Notes under the pieces: generated by a model
The model's input: the letters and a program-made list of their open reading frames with translations, nothing else
The model's database searches: none
Told to the model about the DNA's origin: nothing
Shown here: piece after piece, positions 8,539 to 17,233 of the stretch
Numbering within the stretch: the first letter of the stretch is position 1
How the letters are laid out: each line of letters begins with the position of its first letter
Source: Caballeronia pedi
GTDB lineage: Bacteria; Pseudomonadota; Gammaproteobacteria; Burkholderiales; Burkholderiaceae
Assembly (NCBI RefSeq): GCF_001544915.2
Contig: NZ_FCOE02000010.1
Location: 62,001 to 126,000 of the forward strand
DNA: 64,000 nucleotides
Direction of reading: 5' to 3'
Program-made: the position numbers and the translations under genes

Positions 8539-8963
8539 TCAGAAATCGTAGCTATCCAGCGAGATCGTGAATGCCGGCGTACCAGTTCCATTACTCGACT
8601 TGTAGAAGAGCCGCTGCGGTGTGTCGGTGAGGAGGCGCTTGAACGGAGCTACTTGCGACTGGCCTGCGCCGACATTCGCAGCCATGAAAAGCAGCCGTTG
8701 ATCCTGCCTGGATGAATCCGTCGACGACTCTTGCGTTCATCGGAACGATCAGCGCATTTACGATGCGTCGGGCTGGCATTCACGACGGCGGACGAGGTGA
8801 GTACGTTCGACGCGGCGAATGATACGTTTCGGTCGGTCTGGAAGACCGGAGCGAACTGCGAACTTGCATTGGTCGGGACAACCGGGACGAGCGCAGGCGC
8901 CAAGCTGGATCAAGATCGAGCGAAAGCAATTGCGAGGGAGACTGCATCTGCTCTGTCGGCCAT
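8539..8963 (-). pseudogene. Remnant of an unidentified gene with a stop and frameshifts
   Basis: Reading from ATG 8963: MADRADAVSLAIAFARS, then a TGA, then APALVPVVPTNASSQF and FQTDRNVSFAASNVLTSSAV. The sense continues in a second frame (RRIVNALIVPMNARVVDGF) and then a third (QRLLFMAANVGAGQSQ ... GTPAFTISLDSYDF, stop at 8541-8539). The protein-like character across three frames suggests one decayed gene. I do not recognise the family; a phage or surface protein is possible given the surroundings. No intact gene is seen in 8425-8992. Confidence 0.45.
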
Positions 8964-8992
8964 GCTGGCCTTACGCCGCGCCCCGTGAACCC

Positions 8993-9496
8993 TCAATCAT
9001 TCAACGGCATTCCGGCGACGAGCGCCACCCCATTCGCCACCTGTGTGCCAACAGCATCCGCGACTTCCTGAATGCTCCGATACCCCGTCGGCATCCAGTA
9101 AAGCCACGTGTCCTCCTGAATGTCGAAGCTGGCGTCACCGACCGTGACCGTGCCTGACACCCACTCCGCGCCATCGAGGAAATTGAACGCGATGCGCGCC
9201 GTGTCCGACTTCGAGCGCACGCTGGTAATGCGGATCGTGACCGGAACGCCGTTCGGATCGAATCGAAGCCCGAGATGAGCCGCGCGCATCGCGAACGCCG
9301 ACATCATCGCGCTGCGAACCCACGGCGTGAGGAGCACACCGTCGCTGTCGATCCTCGGGCTCTGGATTCCGTTGGCGATCTGCTGCCTGGTCTGAACGCT
9401 ACCCGTGCGCGGCGTTTCGATGTCCGGCACTGTCGTCAGGCATCCGGAGAGGAACAGGGACAACGCGATGGCGGCTGCAAAGCATCTGAGTGACAT
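8993..9496 (-). CDS. Hypothetical lipoprotein
   Basis: A 167-residue protein with a clear lipoprotein signal: MSLRCFAAAIALSLFLSGC, lipobox LSGC, so it is expected to be lipidated at Cys19 and anchored in the envelope. The mature part contains GVPVTIRITSVRSKSDTAR and a predicted beta-rich C-terminal half, with no enzyme motif. The ATG at 9496 is preferred over longer openings because it puts the signal peptide at the N-terminus. The family is not recognised. Confidence 0.7.
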   Translation of the reverse strand: MSLRCFAAAIALSLFLSGCLTTVPDIETPRTGSVQTRQQIANGIQSPRIDSDGVLLTPWVRSAMMSAFAMRAAHLGLRFDPNGVPVTIRITSVRSKSDTARIAFNFLDGAEWVSGTVTVGDASFDIQEDTWLYWMPTGYRSIQEVADAVGTQVANGVALVAGMPLND

Positions 9497-9570
9497 TCGT
9501 AGTTCTAGTTTTCGGTAAAGGATTGGGTCGCCGGGATAACGGCCCGCTTTCCGAAAACTTGAGCGCCCCC

Positions 9571-9783
9571 TCACACCGCATTCAACAACCTCTCCGCGTC
9601 CCTCACCGCATCGAACAGCGCCTCGATCGCCGTATCGCGGTCGAGCAGGCACACGTGCTCCACATCGAACGGCAGCGCCTCCACGTCGATGAACCGCACC
9701 GTCCCGCTGAAGCACTCGCGTGCGCGCCCCCTGCGCACGGAAGCGATGAAATGGGGCGTGACGTAAAGGGCAACTGGCGTCAT
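9571..9783 (-). CDS. Small hypothetical protein
   Basis: A 70-residue protein starting MTPVALYVTPHFIASVRRGR. The ATG at 9783 has AGAGG six bases ahead, better than the in-frame ATG at 9834. No signal peptide, membrane segment or known motif is seen. It may be regulatory or structural; no function can be assigned. Confidence 0.5.
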   Translation of the reverse strand: MTPVALYVTPHFIASVRRGRARECFSGTVRFIDVEALPFDVEHVCLLDRDTAIEALFDAVRDAERLLNAV

Positions 9784-9891
9784 TTCAACCTCTGCGATGG
9801 TCCGGTCGATGAGCCAGAGTCTAGCCACACGCATCGCCGCCCGGCACCCGCCTGACGCGGGGAGCGTCCCCCTCTTTCGCGGCCCCCGCCG

Positions 9892-10176
9892 CTACACCGA
9901 ATGCCCCAGCACGCGCGCGACGTAATGCCGTCCCCAAGCCTCGCCGTGGGCGATCGCCTCAGCGACTGTCTCGAACGGGCCGTGGTCGCCCGTCATTTCG
10001 CCGGAGTCGCTCGCGAGCGAGGAGCCGTGCACCGGCTGCCGGTCGAGACGCGTCACGCGTACGCGGATCGCGTATCCCTCCGACGGGGCCGCTTCCTCGT
10101 CGCCGTCGGCTTCGAGCGGCCTCGGCACCGCCTGCATGGCAAGCAGGTAATCGCCTACTTCGATGTCCTTCTGCAT
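9892..10176 (-). CDS. Small hypothetical protein
   Basis: A 94-residue soluble protein starting MQKDIEVGDYLLAMQAVPRP. GGAG lies nine bases before the ATG at 10176; an in-frame ATG at 10191 lacks such a site. The C-terminal half (ETVAEAIAHGEAWGRHYVARVLG) looks like a small alpha-beta domain. No family is recognised. Confidence 0.55.
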   Translation of the reverse strand: MQKDIEVGDYLLAMQAVPRPLEADGDEEAAPSEGYAIRVRVTRLDRQPVHGSSLASDSGEMTGDHGPFETVAEAIAHGEAWGRHYVARVLGHSV

Positions 10177-10377
10177 GACGGTCGTCTCCATCGGTCAGGA
10201 ACGCACGGGTCGTTCGACAGTGCCGATTGTGCTACCGCATCGCGCGACAAAACAAGCCATCGGGGTCGCGCCGCGATGCACTACAGTGATACACGGCCAC
10301 GCATGTTATAAAGCTTCGCCCGACCTTCATCACGCTCCGATATGCCTCGCGGCATCGGGCATCGACCGAATTCATCG

Positions 10378-10734
10378 ATGAAACATCGAAACCGCCCTCT
10401 GCTGGCCGTCCTGATCTCGCTTTCGTTCGCCGCCGTCTCCGGCTGCACGTCCTATTACAAGAACGTCGAGGCCTGCAAGGACAAGACGCGCGCCGACTAT
10501 CCCGACGCCGCCAGCGCGCCTTTGAAAATCACCGGCTCCGGCGCGAGTTATCATGGTTCACGGGTGGTCGTGCACGGCACGATCCAGACCGCGCCGACGC
10601 CGCCCGCCACCAAGCCGGTGCTGGTTTCCGCAGCCGCCGAATGCACGTTCAGCGAGACATCGATGACGAACTTCCAGTGGCTCGTGCCCGCGAAGCTCGC
10701 GCCGAAACCGCCGGCAGCCGCATCCGACGACTGA
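10378..10734 (+). CDS. Hypothetical lipoprotein
   Basis: A 118-residue protein with a lipoprotein signal peptide (MKHRNRPLLAVLISLSFAAV, lipobox VSGC). The mature domain contains a second, third and possibly structural Cys (EACKDKT, AECTFSE) and a Pro/Ala-rich C-terminus. The ATG at 10378 places the signal correctly; no good ribosome-binding site is visible. It lies 37 bp before the phosphodiesterase gene and may be transcribed with it. Function unknown. Confidence 0.65.
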   Translation: MKHRNRPLLAVLISLSFAAVSGCTSYYKNVEACKDKTRADYPDAASAPLKITGSGASYHGSRVVVHGTIQTAPTPPATKPVLVSAAAECTFSETSMTNFQWLVPAKLAPKPPAAASDD

Positions 10735-10771
10735 ACCGAACCACCCGCCCGCGACGAGGAGACGCACGCAC

Positions 10772-11572
10772 ATGCTGCTCGCCCAGATCAGCGATCTGCA
10801 CATCACGCCGCCGGGCACGCTCGCTTACGGCCGCGTCGATACGGCCGCCTTCCTCGCCCGCGCGATCGACGCGCTCAATGCGCTCGACCCGCGTCCCGAC
10901 GCCGTGCTCATCACGGGCGATCTCGTCGATGCGGGCGGTATCGACGAATACCGGCATCTGCGCACGCTGCTCCACCGGCTCGCGATGCCGTGGCGCGTGC
11001 TCGTCGGCAATCACGACGATCGCGCGCATTTGCGCACGGTCTTCGACGACCGCCCGGAGCTCGCCACCGGCGACGCCTTCGTCCAGTACGCATTCGACGT
11101 GGCCGACGTCCGCGTGATCGCGCTCGATACGCTCGATCCCGGCTCGGGCGCGGGCCGCCTGTGCGCGACCCGCCTTGCCTGGCTCGAAGCGCAACTCGAC
11201 GCGAGCCGCGAGCGGCCCGTCGTGATCGCGATGCATCATCCGCCGGTCGCGTGCGGCATCGGCTTCATGGACGACATCCGCCTCGCGCCCGACGACAGCC
11301 GCGCGCTCGATGCACTCGTGCGGCGCCATCCGAACGTCGAGCGCATCGTGTGCGGTCACGTGCATCGGGCGATCAGCGTGCGCTTCGGCGGCACGGTGGT
11401 GTGGTGCGCGCCGTCGACCGCGCATCAGGTTGCGCTGCAACTGAAGCCCGACGGCCCCGAGGCCTTCGTCATGGAGCCGCCCGCGTTCGGGCTGCACCTG
11501 TGGCGCGCCGATTCCGGCCTCGTCACGCATTGCATGAGCGTCGATCAGGGCGGCGGACCGCAGCCTTTCTGA
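10772..11572 (+). CDS. CpdA/GpdQ-like class III metallophosphoesterase
   Basis: A 266-residue cytoplasmic phosphodiesterase of the class III cyclic-nucleotide phosphodiesterase family. Metal ligands are visible in order: D8 and H10 (ISDLH), GD at 49-50, GNHD at 79-82, the MHHPP block and CGHVH near the C-terminus. Relatives split cAMP (CpdA) or glycerophosphodiesters (GpdQ), and the sequence alone does not decide between them. GAGGAG precedes the ATG by about ten bases. It is followed after 37 bp by an MFS transporter gene on the same strand. Confidence 0.85.
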   Translation: MLLAQISDLHITPPGTLAYGRVDTAAFLARAIDALNALDPRPDAVLITGDLVDAGGIDEYRHLRTLLHRLAMPWRVLVGNHDDRAHLRTVFDDRPELATGDAFVQYAFDVADVRVIALDTLDPGSGAGRLCATRLAWLEAQLDASRERPVVIAMHHPPVACGIGFMDDIRLAPDDSRALDALVRRHPNVERIVCGHVHRAISVRFGGTVVWCAPSTAHQVALQLKPDGPEAFVMEPPAFGLHLWRADSGLVTHCMSVDQGGGPQPF

Positions 11573-11609
11573 GTATGATCGGCGGCTGACCGTCAACGTC
11601 TCCGCTCCC

Positions 11610-12824
11610 ATGCCCGCTGCGCCGCAACCGCATCCGCCGGAACGCCATCCGCACTATTCCCGCGCCACGCTGTGGCTGCTCGCGACCATCGCGGGCGTTT
11701 CGGTGGCGAACATCTATTTCAATCAGCCGCTGCTCGACGACTTCCGCGCAAGCTTTCCCGGCAGCGCGTGGCTGATCGGCGCCGTGCCCGCGTCGACGCA
11801 ACTCGGCTACGCGCTCGGCATGCTCGTGCTCGCGCCGCTCGGCGACCGCTTCGACCGGCGTCTGCTGATCCTGCTGCAACTGGCGGCGCTCGGCGCATCG
11901 CTCGTCGTCGCGGCTGCCGCGCCAACGCTCGCGGTGCTGATCGCGGCGAGCCTCGCGATCGGCATCGTGTCGACGATCGCGCAGCAGGCCGTGCCCTTCG
12001 CCGCCGAGCTCGCGCCCGCTTCCGAACGCGGCCACGCCGTCGGCACGGTGATGAGCGGGCTGTTGCTCGGCATTCTGCTCGCGCGCACGGTGTCCGGCTT
12101 CGTCGCGCAGTATTTCGGCTGGCGCGCGGTGTTCGGCGCGTCCGTGTTCGCGACCGTCGCGCTGGCGGTCGTGGTGATCGCGCGGCTGCCGAAAAGCCGG
12201 CCGACTGCGACGCTTCCCTACGGCAAGCTGCTCGTCTCGCTGTGGCATCTAGCGGCGGAAAGCGCGGCGCTGCGCGAAGCATCGCTGACTGGCGGCGCGC
12301 TCTTCGCCGCGTTCAGCATTTTCTGGTCGGTGCTCACGCTGCTGCTCGCGGGCGAGCCGTTTCACATGGGACCGCAGGCCGCGGGGCTGTTCGGCATCGT
12401 CGGCGCGGCAGGCGCGCTCGCGGCGCCGCTCGCGGGCAAATCCGCCGACAAGCGCGGGCCGCGTGCGGTCATTTCGCTGTGCATCGGGTTGGTCGCGGTG
12501 TCGTTCGTGGTGTTCGCGTTGTCCGCGCGGAGTATCCCCGGGCTGGTCGTCGGCGTGATCGTGCTCGATATCGGCGTGCAGGCCGCGCAGATCTCGAACC
12601 AGTCGCGCATCTACGCGCTCAAGCCGGAGGCGCGCAGCCGCGTGAACACGGTCTATATGGTCGCGTATTTCATCGGCGGATCAGTGGGTTCGGCGCTCGC
12701 GTCGCTCGCATGGCACGCGATGGGCTGGACGGGCGTCTGTCTCGCCGGCCTCGCGGCGACGGCGCTCGCCGGCTTCAGCCACTGGCGCGGACGCGCGCGC
12801 GCTCAGACGCGTTCGCGCGCGTAG
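11610..12824 (+). CDS. MFS transporter, YnfM/drug-efflux type
   Basis: A 404-residue, twelve-segment major facilitator. The GVSVANIYFNQPLLDDF opening and LAPLGDRFDRR (loop 2-3 motif) place it with the NepI/YnfM-like drug or metabolite exporters. No substrate can be assigned. Its last 22 bp overlap the convergent receiver-domain gene. The start MPAAPQPHPPER has no strong ribosome-binding site, and the first 20 residues are a non-conserved Pro/His-rich tail. Confidence 0.8.
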   Translation: MPAAPQPHPPERHPHYSRATLWLLATIAGVSVANIYFNQPLLDDFRASFPGSAWLIGAVPASTQLGYALGMLVLAPLGDRFDRRLLILLQLAALGASLVVAAAAPTLAVLIAASLAIGIVSTIAQQAVPFAAELAPASERGHAVGTVMSGLLLGILLARTVSGFVAQYFGWRAVFGASVFATVALAVVVIARLPKSRPTATLPYGKLLVSLWHLAAESAALREASLTGGALFAAFSIFWSVLTLLLAGEPFHMGPQAAGLFGIVGAAGALAAPLAGKSADKRGPRAVISLCIGLVAVSFVVFALSARSIPGLVVGVIVLDIGVQAAQISNQSRIYALKPEARSRVNTVYMVAYFIGGSVGSALASLAWHAMGWTGVCLAGLAATALAGFSHWRGRARAQTRSRA

Positions 12825-13243
12825 TCGTGCAGCGCGTCGAGCACGCGGTCGAATTCGAGCGACTTGTCGAAGAAATGGCGCACGCCATATTGCAGGCACC
12901 GCTCGCGATAGGCCGGTAGCGCGTGATTGGTCAGCACCGCGACGAACGCGCCACGCGCTCGCGCCTCGCCGCTCGCCCCGAGCCACGCGAGCACGTCGAT
13001 GCCCGAGCCGCGCTTCAGTTGCAGATCGACGATCACCGCGTCGAACGACTGCGCCGCGAGTAGCGCGATGGCGTCGGCGGGGTTATCGGCGAAAGCGGTC
13101 ACGCGCCACGGCCCGAGCGCGTCGATCGCCTCGGTCAGGCTGCGACGGATCAGCGGCGAATCCTCGATCAGCAACACCGCGAGCGGCGCGCGCGGCGTCC
13201 GCTCGTGTCCTGCCCGGTCGTCGGTGTCGATGTGATTGCCCAC
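12803..13243 (-). CDS. Stand-alone receiver-domain response regulator
   Basis: A 146-residue CheY-like protein made of one receiver domain with no output domain. Acidic residues E27-D28, the phospho-acceptor D73 (AVIVDLQL) and K127 (FFDKS) are in place. Translation starts at a GTG. Overlap with the 3' end of the MFS gene and a 27-bp gap to the stop of its upstream neighbour, a NarL-type regulator, suggest an operon. It may act as a phosphate sink or anti-regulator of the same pathway as the nearby kinase; this is inferred from position only. Confidence 0.8.
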   Translation of the reverse strand: MGNHIDTDDRAGHERTPRAPLAVLLIEDSPLIRRSLTEAIDALGPWRVTAFADNPADAIALLAAQSFDAVIVDLQLKRGSGIDVLAWLGASGEARARGAFVAVLTNHALPAYRERCLQYGVRHFFDKSLEFDRVLDALHDYARERV

Positions 13244-13270
13244 GTCGGGCGCCCTCCGTGTGCCGCGCCG

Positions 13271-13903
13271 CTATTCGATCAGGCCATTCTTGATCGCGTA
13301 ATACGTGAGGTCGGCGTTGTTGGCGAGCCGCATCTTTTCCAGCACGCGCGCCCGATAGGTGCTCACCGTCTTCACCGATAGATGCAGTTCCTGCGCGATT
13401 TCCGTCGGAATCTGGCCGCCCGCGAGCTTGCAGAAGATCTGAAACTCGCGCTCCGACAGCATTTCGTGAGGCCGCTCGGCGGCGGGTTTGTCGAGCTTGT
13501 CGGCGAGCGCGTCCGCGATGAATTCCGACAGATACCGATGCCCGCGCGCCACCGTGCGGATCGCCCGCACGATTTCTTCGGGCGCGGCGTCCTTGTTCAG
13601 ATAGCCGTTCGCGCCGGCCTTCAGCAGGTTGATCGCGTACTGGCTCTCCGGAAAGCCCGAAAGCATCAGCACGCCCTGCTCCGGCCGGATCTGCTTGATC
13701 ACGCGCAACGTGTCGACGCCGTTCTTGTCCGGCATGGCGATGTCGAGCAACACCACGTCGAACGCCTGCTCGCGCACGCGCGCAATCGCCTCGTCGCCGG
13801 TGGCGGCTTCGGCGGCGACTTCCATGTCAGGCTCGTCCGCGACGAACTGGCGGAAACCGCTGCGCACGATCGCGTGGTCGTCGGCTATCAGGACTCGAAT
13901 CAT
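13271..13903 (-). CDS. NarL/FixJ-type LuxR-family response regulator
   Basis: A 210-residue regulator with a receiver domain (D8-D9, phospho-acceptor D54 in VVLLDIAMPDKNG, K104) and a C-terminal LuxR-type helix-turn-helix (about 140-205, LSEREFQIFCKLAGG and LHLSVKTVSTYRARVLEKM). The start at 13903 gives MIRVLIADDH, which is standard for the family. The likely partner is the HisKA_3 kinase at 15238, encoded divergently about 1.3 kb away with a ferritin-like gene and two DUF1328 genes between them. Those genes are plausible targets. Confidence 0.9.
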   Translation of the reverse strand: MIRVLIADDHAIVRSGFRQFVADEPDMEVAAEAATGDEAIARVREQAFDVVLLDIAMPDKNGVDTLRVIKQIRPEQGVLMLSGFPESQYAINLLKAGANGYLNKDAAPEEIVRAIRTVARGHRYLSEFIADALADKLDKPAAERPHEMLSEREFQIFCKLAGGQIPTEIAQELHLSVKTVSTYRARVLEKMRLANNADLTYYAIKNGLIE

Positions 13904-14000
13904 TCGCGTCGTCCGCAAGGCCGGACGCTCTTGTAATAGTTGATCGGCCATGTCATGGAGTGCGCCGGGCACGCACTGCGCGCGCCCGGCGGCATCGCCC

Positions 14001-14576
14001 TTATCCGTTGCGGCCTTCCAGCAGGTCCGCCATGTCGTCGGCGTGTTCTTCCTCGACGGCGAGAATGTCCTCGAAGATGCGCCGCGTCGTGACGTCCTTG
14101 TCGCCGAGATAGCGAATGATCTCGCGATACGTATCGATCGCGATGCGCTCGGCAATCAGGTTCTCGCGGATCATGTCGATCAGATCCTTGCCTTCGCTGT
14201 ACTCCGAATGCGAGCGCGACGAGAGGCCGTCCGGCGCGAAATTCGGCGCGCCGCCGAGCTGCACGATGCGCTCGGCGAGCGTATCGGCGTGTTCCTGTTC
14301 CTCGTTCGCGTGCTCCAGGAATTCCTGCGCGACGGCTTCCGAATGGATGCCCTTCGCCATGAAGTAGTGGCGCTTGTACCGCAGCGTGCAGACGATTTCG
14401 GTGGCGAGCGAGTCGTTGAGCAGCTTCAGCACGGTCTCGCGATCGGCGCCGTAACCTGTCGTCACCGCGCCTTCGTCCATGTGCTGCCGCGCATCGGCGC
14501 GAATCTTTTCGACATCGAGGACAAAAGCGTCCGTGGACTGGCTCGGCGCAGCTTTTACAGCAGACGATTTGGACAT
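14001..14576 (-). CDS. Ferritin-like / bacterioferritin-type di-iron protein
   Basis: A 191-residue four-helix protein. A di-iron centre is suggested by E60, the E93-x-x-H96 pair (EEQEHAD), E143 and a second E-x-x-H near 175-178 (VEEEHAD). The family stores or oxidises iron or protects DNA against oxidative stress. The first 20 residues (Ser/Ala/Lys-rich) precede the fold. A strong GAGGAG precedes the ATG at 14576. It lies 97 bp upstream of the NarL-type regulator on the same strand. Ferritin versus bacterioferritin cannot be decided by eye. Confidence 0.8.
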   Translation of the reverse strand: MSKSSAVKAAPSQSTDAFVLDVEKIRADARQHMDEGAVTTGYGADRETVLKLLNDSLATEIVCTLRYKRHYFMAKGIHSEAVAQEFLEHANEEQEHADTLAERIVQLGGAPNFAPDGLSSRSHSEYSEGKDLIDMIRENLIAERIAIDTYREIIRYLGDKDVTTRRIFEDILAVEEEHADDMADLLEGRNG

Positions 14577-14760
14577 TTGGTTCGCTCCTCTGTGATGGGG
14601 TGTGACATGACTGTTCGCTGGCGCGGGTCCGCATAGAACCCCGCTATCCAATCAGAGACTCCGATGCATGCGCCATGCCTGATCCCTTCAAAAAGCCGCA
14701 CGACGGTCGTAAAACCCGCGCGCGGCTTGGTGGCTCATGGCTTTCGCCCGAATGAGGGCA

Positions 14761-14922
14761 TCACGTTCGGAACACGCCGAGCAGCAAGGTGACCACGAAC
14801 ACGACGAGAAAAATATAGAAAAGGATCTTCGCGATTTCCGCCGCGCCGGCCGCGATGCCCGTGAAGCCGAACACGGCCGCGATGATGGCGATGACGAAGA
14901 AGACAACGGCGTAATGAAGCAT
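14761..14922 (-). CDS. DUF1328 small membrane protein (YtjA-like)
   Basis: A 53-residue peptide starting [20 protein letters not shown], with the DUF1328 signature [18 protein letters not shown] and two membrane-spanning helices. GAGGAGG lies a few bases before the ATG. The family is widespread, stress-induced in several proteobacteria, and of unknown function. It lies 10 bp behind a paralogue, forming a two-gene unit. Confidence 0.85.
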   Translation of the reverse strand: MLHYAVVFFVIAIIAAVFGFTGIAAGAAEIAKILFYIFLVVFVVTLLLGVFRT

Positions 14923-14932
14923 GTGACCTCCT

Positions 14933-15109
14933 CTAATCGATGGCTTTTTTCGTGATGACGAAGCCGAGCACCAGGAACACGGCGCACAGGATCAGGAACA
15001 GCACGAACAGGAATTTCGCGATGGCCGCGGCTCCGGCGGCGACGCCCGTGAAACCCAGCACGCCCGCGATCACGGCCACGATCGCGAAAAACAATGCCCA
15101 CTTCAGCAT
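14933..15109 (-). CDS. DUF1328 small membrane protein, second copy
   Basis: A 58-residue peptide, [20 protein letters not shown] then [15 protein letters not shown], and a longer second helix ending FVITKKAID. It is a diverged paralogue of the downstream 53-residue gene, so the pair arose by tandem duplication. The start at 15109 is chosen because the upstream frame has no family similarity. It lies divergent from the CHASE3-type kinase with 128 bp between them, which should hold both promoters. Confidence 0.85.
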   Translation of the reverse strand: MLKWALFFAIVAVIAGVLGFTGVAAGAAAIAKFLFVLFLILCAVFLVLGFVITKKAID

Positions 15110-15237
15110 GATCGTTCCCCGTAAGAATGGATGACGGAACCATCCTAGCGATGCGTCTGGCGGCGCGCATCCGGGCAGGCTCCTTTTTTGCTGTGGGAAT
15201 CCACCGACACTCGCTTTCAAATCGGCTACCCGACACC

Positions 15238-16749
15238 ATGAGCCACGTACCGCGCGCCGCGATACCGACGATCCTGCCCGACGAAGCATCGTCCTTCGCC
15301 GCCGACGAACCCGCCATGCCGAAAACGCCCACGCCGCCCGCGCCGGCCGGAATCGCGCGACGCGCGGCGCGTTTCAACGAGTGGATGCGCCGCTACAGCT
15401 GGGCCGTCGCAATGACGGTGGCGATCGTCATCACGGTGGGCGGCCTCGTCATTCTGGAATCGGGGCGCATGCGGATCGCGTCGGAATACGAAACCGCGCT
15501 CGACGCCAAGGGCGCAACCGCCCAGTTGTCGACGCTCGCCGCCGATATCGCCACGCTCACCGCCGACGAACGCGGCTTCGCGCTGAAGCCGGACGGCGCG
15601 TATCAGGCGCATTTCAGGGAGACAACCGGACGCGTGCGGCGCACGCTGGCGTCGCTCGATGCGTATTACCGGCGCATCGGCGACGACACCGCGCTCGCGA
15701 GTTTCGCGCAGATCCGCGCCGCCGACGACGATGAAATCGCGCAAGGCACCGTGCGCCTCGAAGAAGCGCCGGACGATGCCGCCGCACGCGTGAAATCGCT
15801 CGCGCTGCCGCCGCCCGACACCAGCGCGACGCTCGATGCGGCGTTGTCACTGTTGCGCCTGAACGAGGAACAGCGCGCGCAACACGCGCTCGACGCGAGC
15901 CGCGCCGATCAGCGCATCTCCACGCTCTGCGTCGGCGCGTTGTGCGCGCTCAATATCGTGTTGTTCATCCTGCTGTTCCGCAATCTCGGCATCCAGCTCG
16001 ACAAACAGGCTCGCGTGCAGAAGGCGCTCATCACGCAGCAGGAAGAACTCGATCAGCTCGTGTTCGCGCGCACGCGCCAGCTCGAAGCGCTCGCGTGGCA
16101 TTTGCAATCGGTCAGTGAAAACGAGAAGACGGAGCTCGCGCGCGAACTGCACGACGAACTCGGCTCGATTCTCACCGCGAGCAAGATGGACGTCGCGTGG
16201 GTGCGCGGCAAGCTGAAAGACACCGAACCCGCGATGGCCGAAAAGCTCGCGCGCGCCCTCGGCAATCTCGATCAGGGCATTGCGTTGAAGCGCCGCATCA
16301 TCGAGGACATGCGCCCGACCGTGCTCGCCAACTTCGGCCTCGTGACCGCGCTGCGCTCGCTCGCCGATGAAGCCGCGCAGCGCAACGGCTGGAGCGTGGA
16401 ATCCGATCTGCCGGGCGAGGACGTGAAGCTCGGCGAGGCGATCGAGATCGCGCTCTTTCGCGTCGCGCAGGAGACGCTCACGAACGCGGCGAAATACGCG
16501 CATGCGAGCCGCATCCGCATTGCGCTCGATATCGATGAAGAGAACGTGTCGCTCTCGATCACCGATGACGGCATCGGCATCCGGCCACAGGATCTGAAGC
16601 GCACGCAGACGCATGGGCTCGTCGGCATGCGGCAGCGTGTGTCGGCGCGCGGCGGGCGCTTCGAGATCGAGCGCGCATCGCCGCACGGTACGGCGATCAG
16701 CGTGTCGATGCCGCGCGAACGCAGTGTCGATGCGCCGCTCGCCGCGTAG
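15238..16749 (+). CDS. CHASE3-type sensor histidine kinase (HisKA_3)
   Basis: A membrane sensor kinase of about 503 residues. A first membrane helix (about 56-76), a periplasmic CHASE3-like helical domain containing [20 protein letters not shown], and a second helix (about 226-246) precede a coiled linker, the HisKA_3 phospho-acceptor H305 ([17 protein letters not shown]) and a HATPase domain with [13 protein letters not shown] and DDGIGI. Kinases of this type pair with NarL-family regulators, and one is encoded at 13271-13903. The start at 15238 is the best in-frame ATG after the promoter region; ATG 15316 is an alternative. The signal is unknown. Confidence 0.85.
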   Translation: MSHVPRAAIPTILPDEASSFAADEPAMPKTPTPPAPAGIARRAARFNEWMRRYSWAVAMTVAIVITVGGLVILESGRMRIASEYETALDAKGATAQLSTLAADIATLTADERGFALKPDGAYQAHFRETTGRVRRTLASLDAYYRRIGDDTALASFAQIRAADDDEIAQGTVRLEEAPDDAAARVKSLALPPPDTSATLDAALSLLRLNEEQRAQHALDASRADQRISTLCVGALCALNIVLFILLFRNLGIQLDKQARVQKALITQQEELDQLVFARTRQLEALAWHLQSVSENEKTELARELHDELGSILTASKMDVAWVRGKLKDTEPAMAEKLARALGNLDQGIALKRRIIEDMRPTVLANFGLVTALRSLADEAAQRNGWSVESDLPGEDVKLGEAIEIALFRVAQETLTNAAKYAHASRIRIALDIDEENVSLSITDDGIGIRPQDLKRTQTHGLVGMRQRVSARGGRFEIERASPHGTAISVSMPRERSVDAPLAA

Positions 16750-16935
16750 GACGATGCCGACACCAAGAACGGACGCCGCCGACAGGAAAATCGCATGCGT
16801 GCCTACAGCGTGGCGTGGTCCGCTTTTTTTATGATTGTTCACATCGGTAAGGCGGGCGACGACAAGGCGCCTGTCACCACAGACACGATGCGCGGACCTA
16901 TTCCTGTCACGCATTTCAACTCCAAGGGGATAAAC

Positions 16936-17070
16936 ATGACTCGACTCATCGCTCTACTGCTGATTGCAGGCACGGCGGCTCTCGCGGGCTGCAACACTGT
17001 CTCGGGTGCGGGCCAGGATATTTCGAAGGGCGGTCAGGCCATCTCGAATTCCGCCGAGGAGCACAAGTAA
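16936..17070 (+). CDS. Entericidin A/B family lipoprotein
   Basis: A 44-residue lipoprotein: MTRLIALLLIAGTAALAGC, lipobox LAGC, then NTVSGAGQDISKGGQAISNS, the entericidin core. Entericidins are small outer-membrane lipoproteins, in E. coli an antidote/bacteriolytic pair linked to stress and stationary phase. Here only one copy is present, with no partner beside it. AAGGGGATAAAC before the ATG serves as ribosome-binding site. A terminator follows 50 bp on. Confidence 0.85.
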   Translation: MTRLIALLLIAGTAALAGCNTVSGAGQDISKGGQAISNSAEEHK

Positions 17071-17120
17071 GCGGCTGCTCAGGCTCAGGCGTTCCTTAGT
17101 GTTGATGTAGTGCCCTGTCT

Positions 17121-17152
17121 TCCCGCCACGTTCGCGTGGCGGGAATTTTTTT
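17121..17152 (+). terminator. Rho-independent terminator after the entericidin gene
   Basis: The stem CCCGCCACG-ttcg-CGTGGCGGG is followed by AATTTTTTT. Confidence 0.9.
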
Positions 17153-17178
17153 GTTCATCGCCATCTTGCGCGACGGGC

Positions 17179-17213
17179 AAAAAAAAACCCGGCCGATGGG
17201 CGCGGCCGGGTTT
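17179..17213 (-). terminator. Rho-independent terminator of the DUF4397 gene
   Basis: On the minus strand AAACCCGGCC / GGCCGGGTTT is followed by nine T. It stands 20 bp behind the DUF4397 stop. Confidence 0.9.
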
Positions 17214-17233
17214 GCTTGCTCAGGCGTGAAGCG

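Noticed and set aside
5364..8990. A possible second attachment site (duplicate of the tRNA-Leu 3' end) bounding the island
   Set aside because: I looked for the GGTTCGAGTCCGG...GGCACCA block near 7-9 kb and did not find one; the right end may be deleted.
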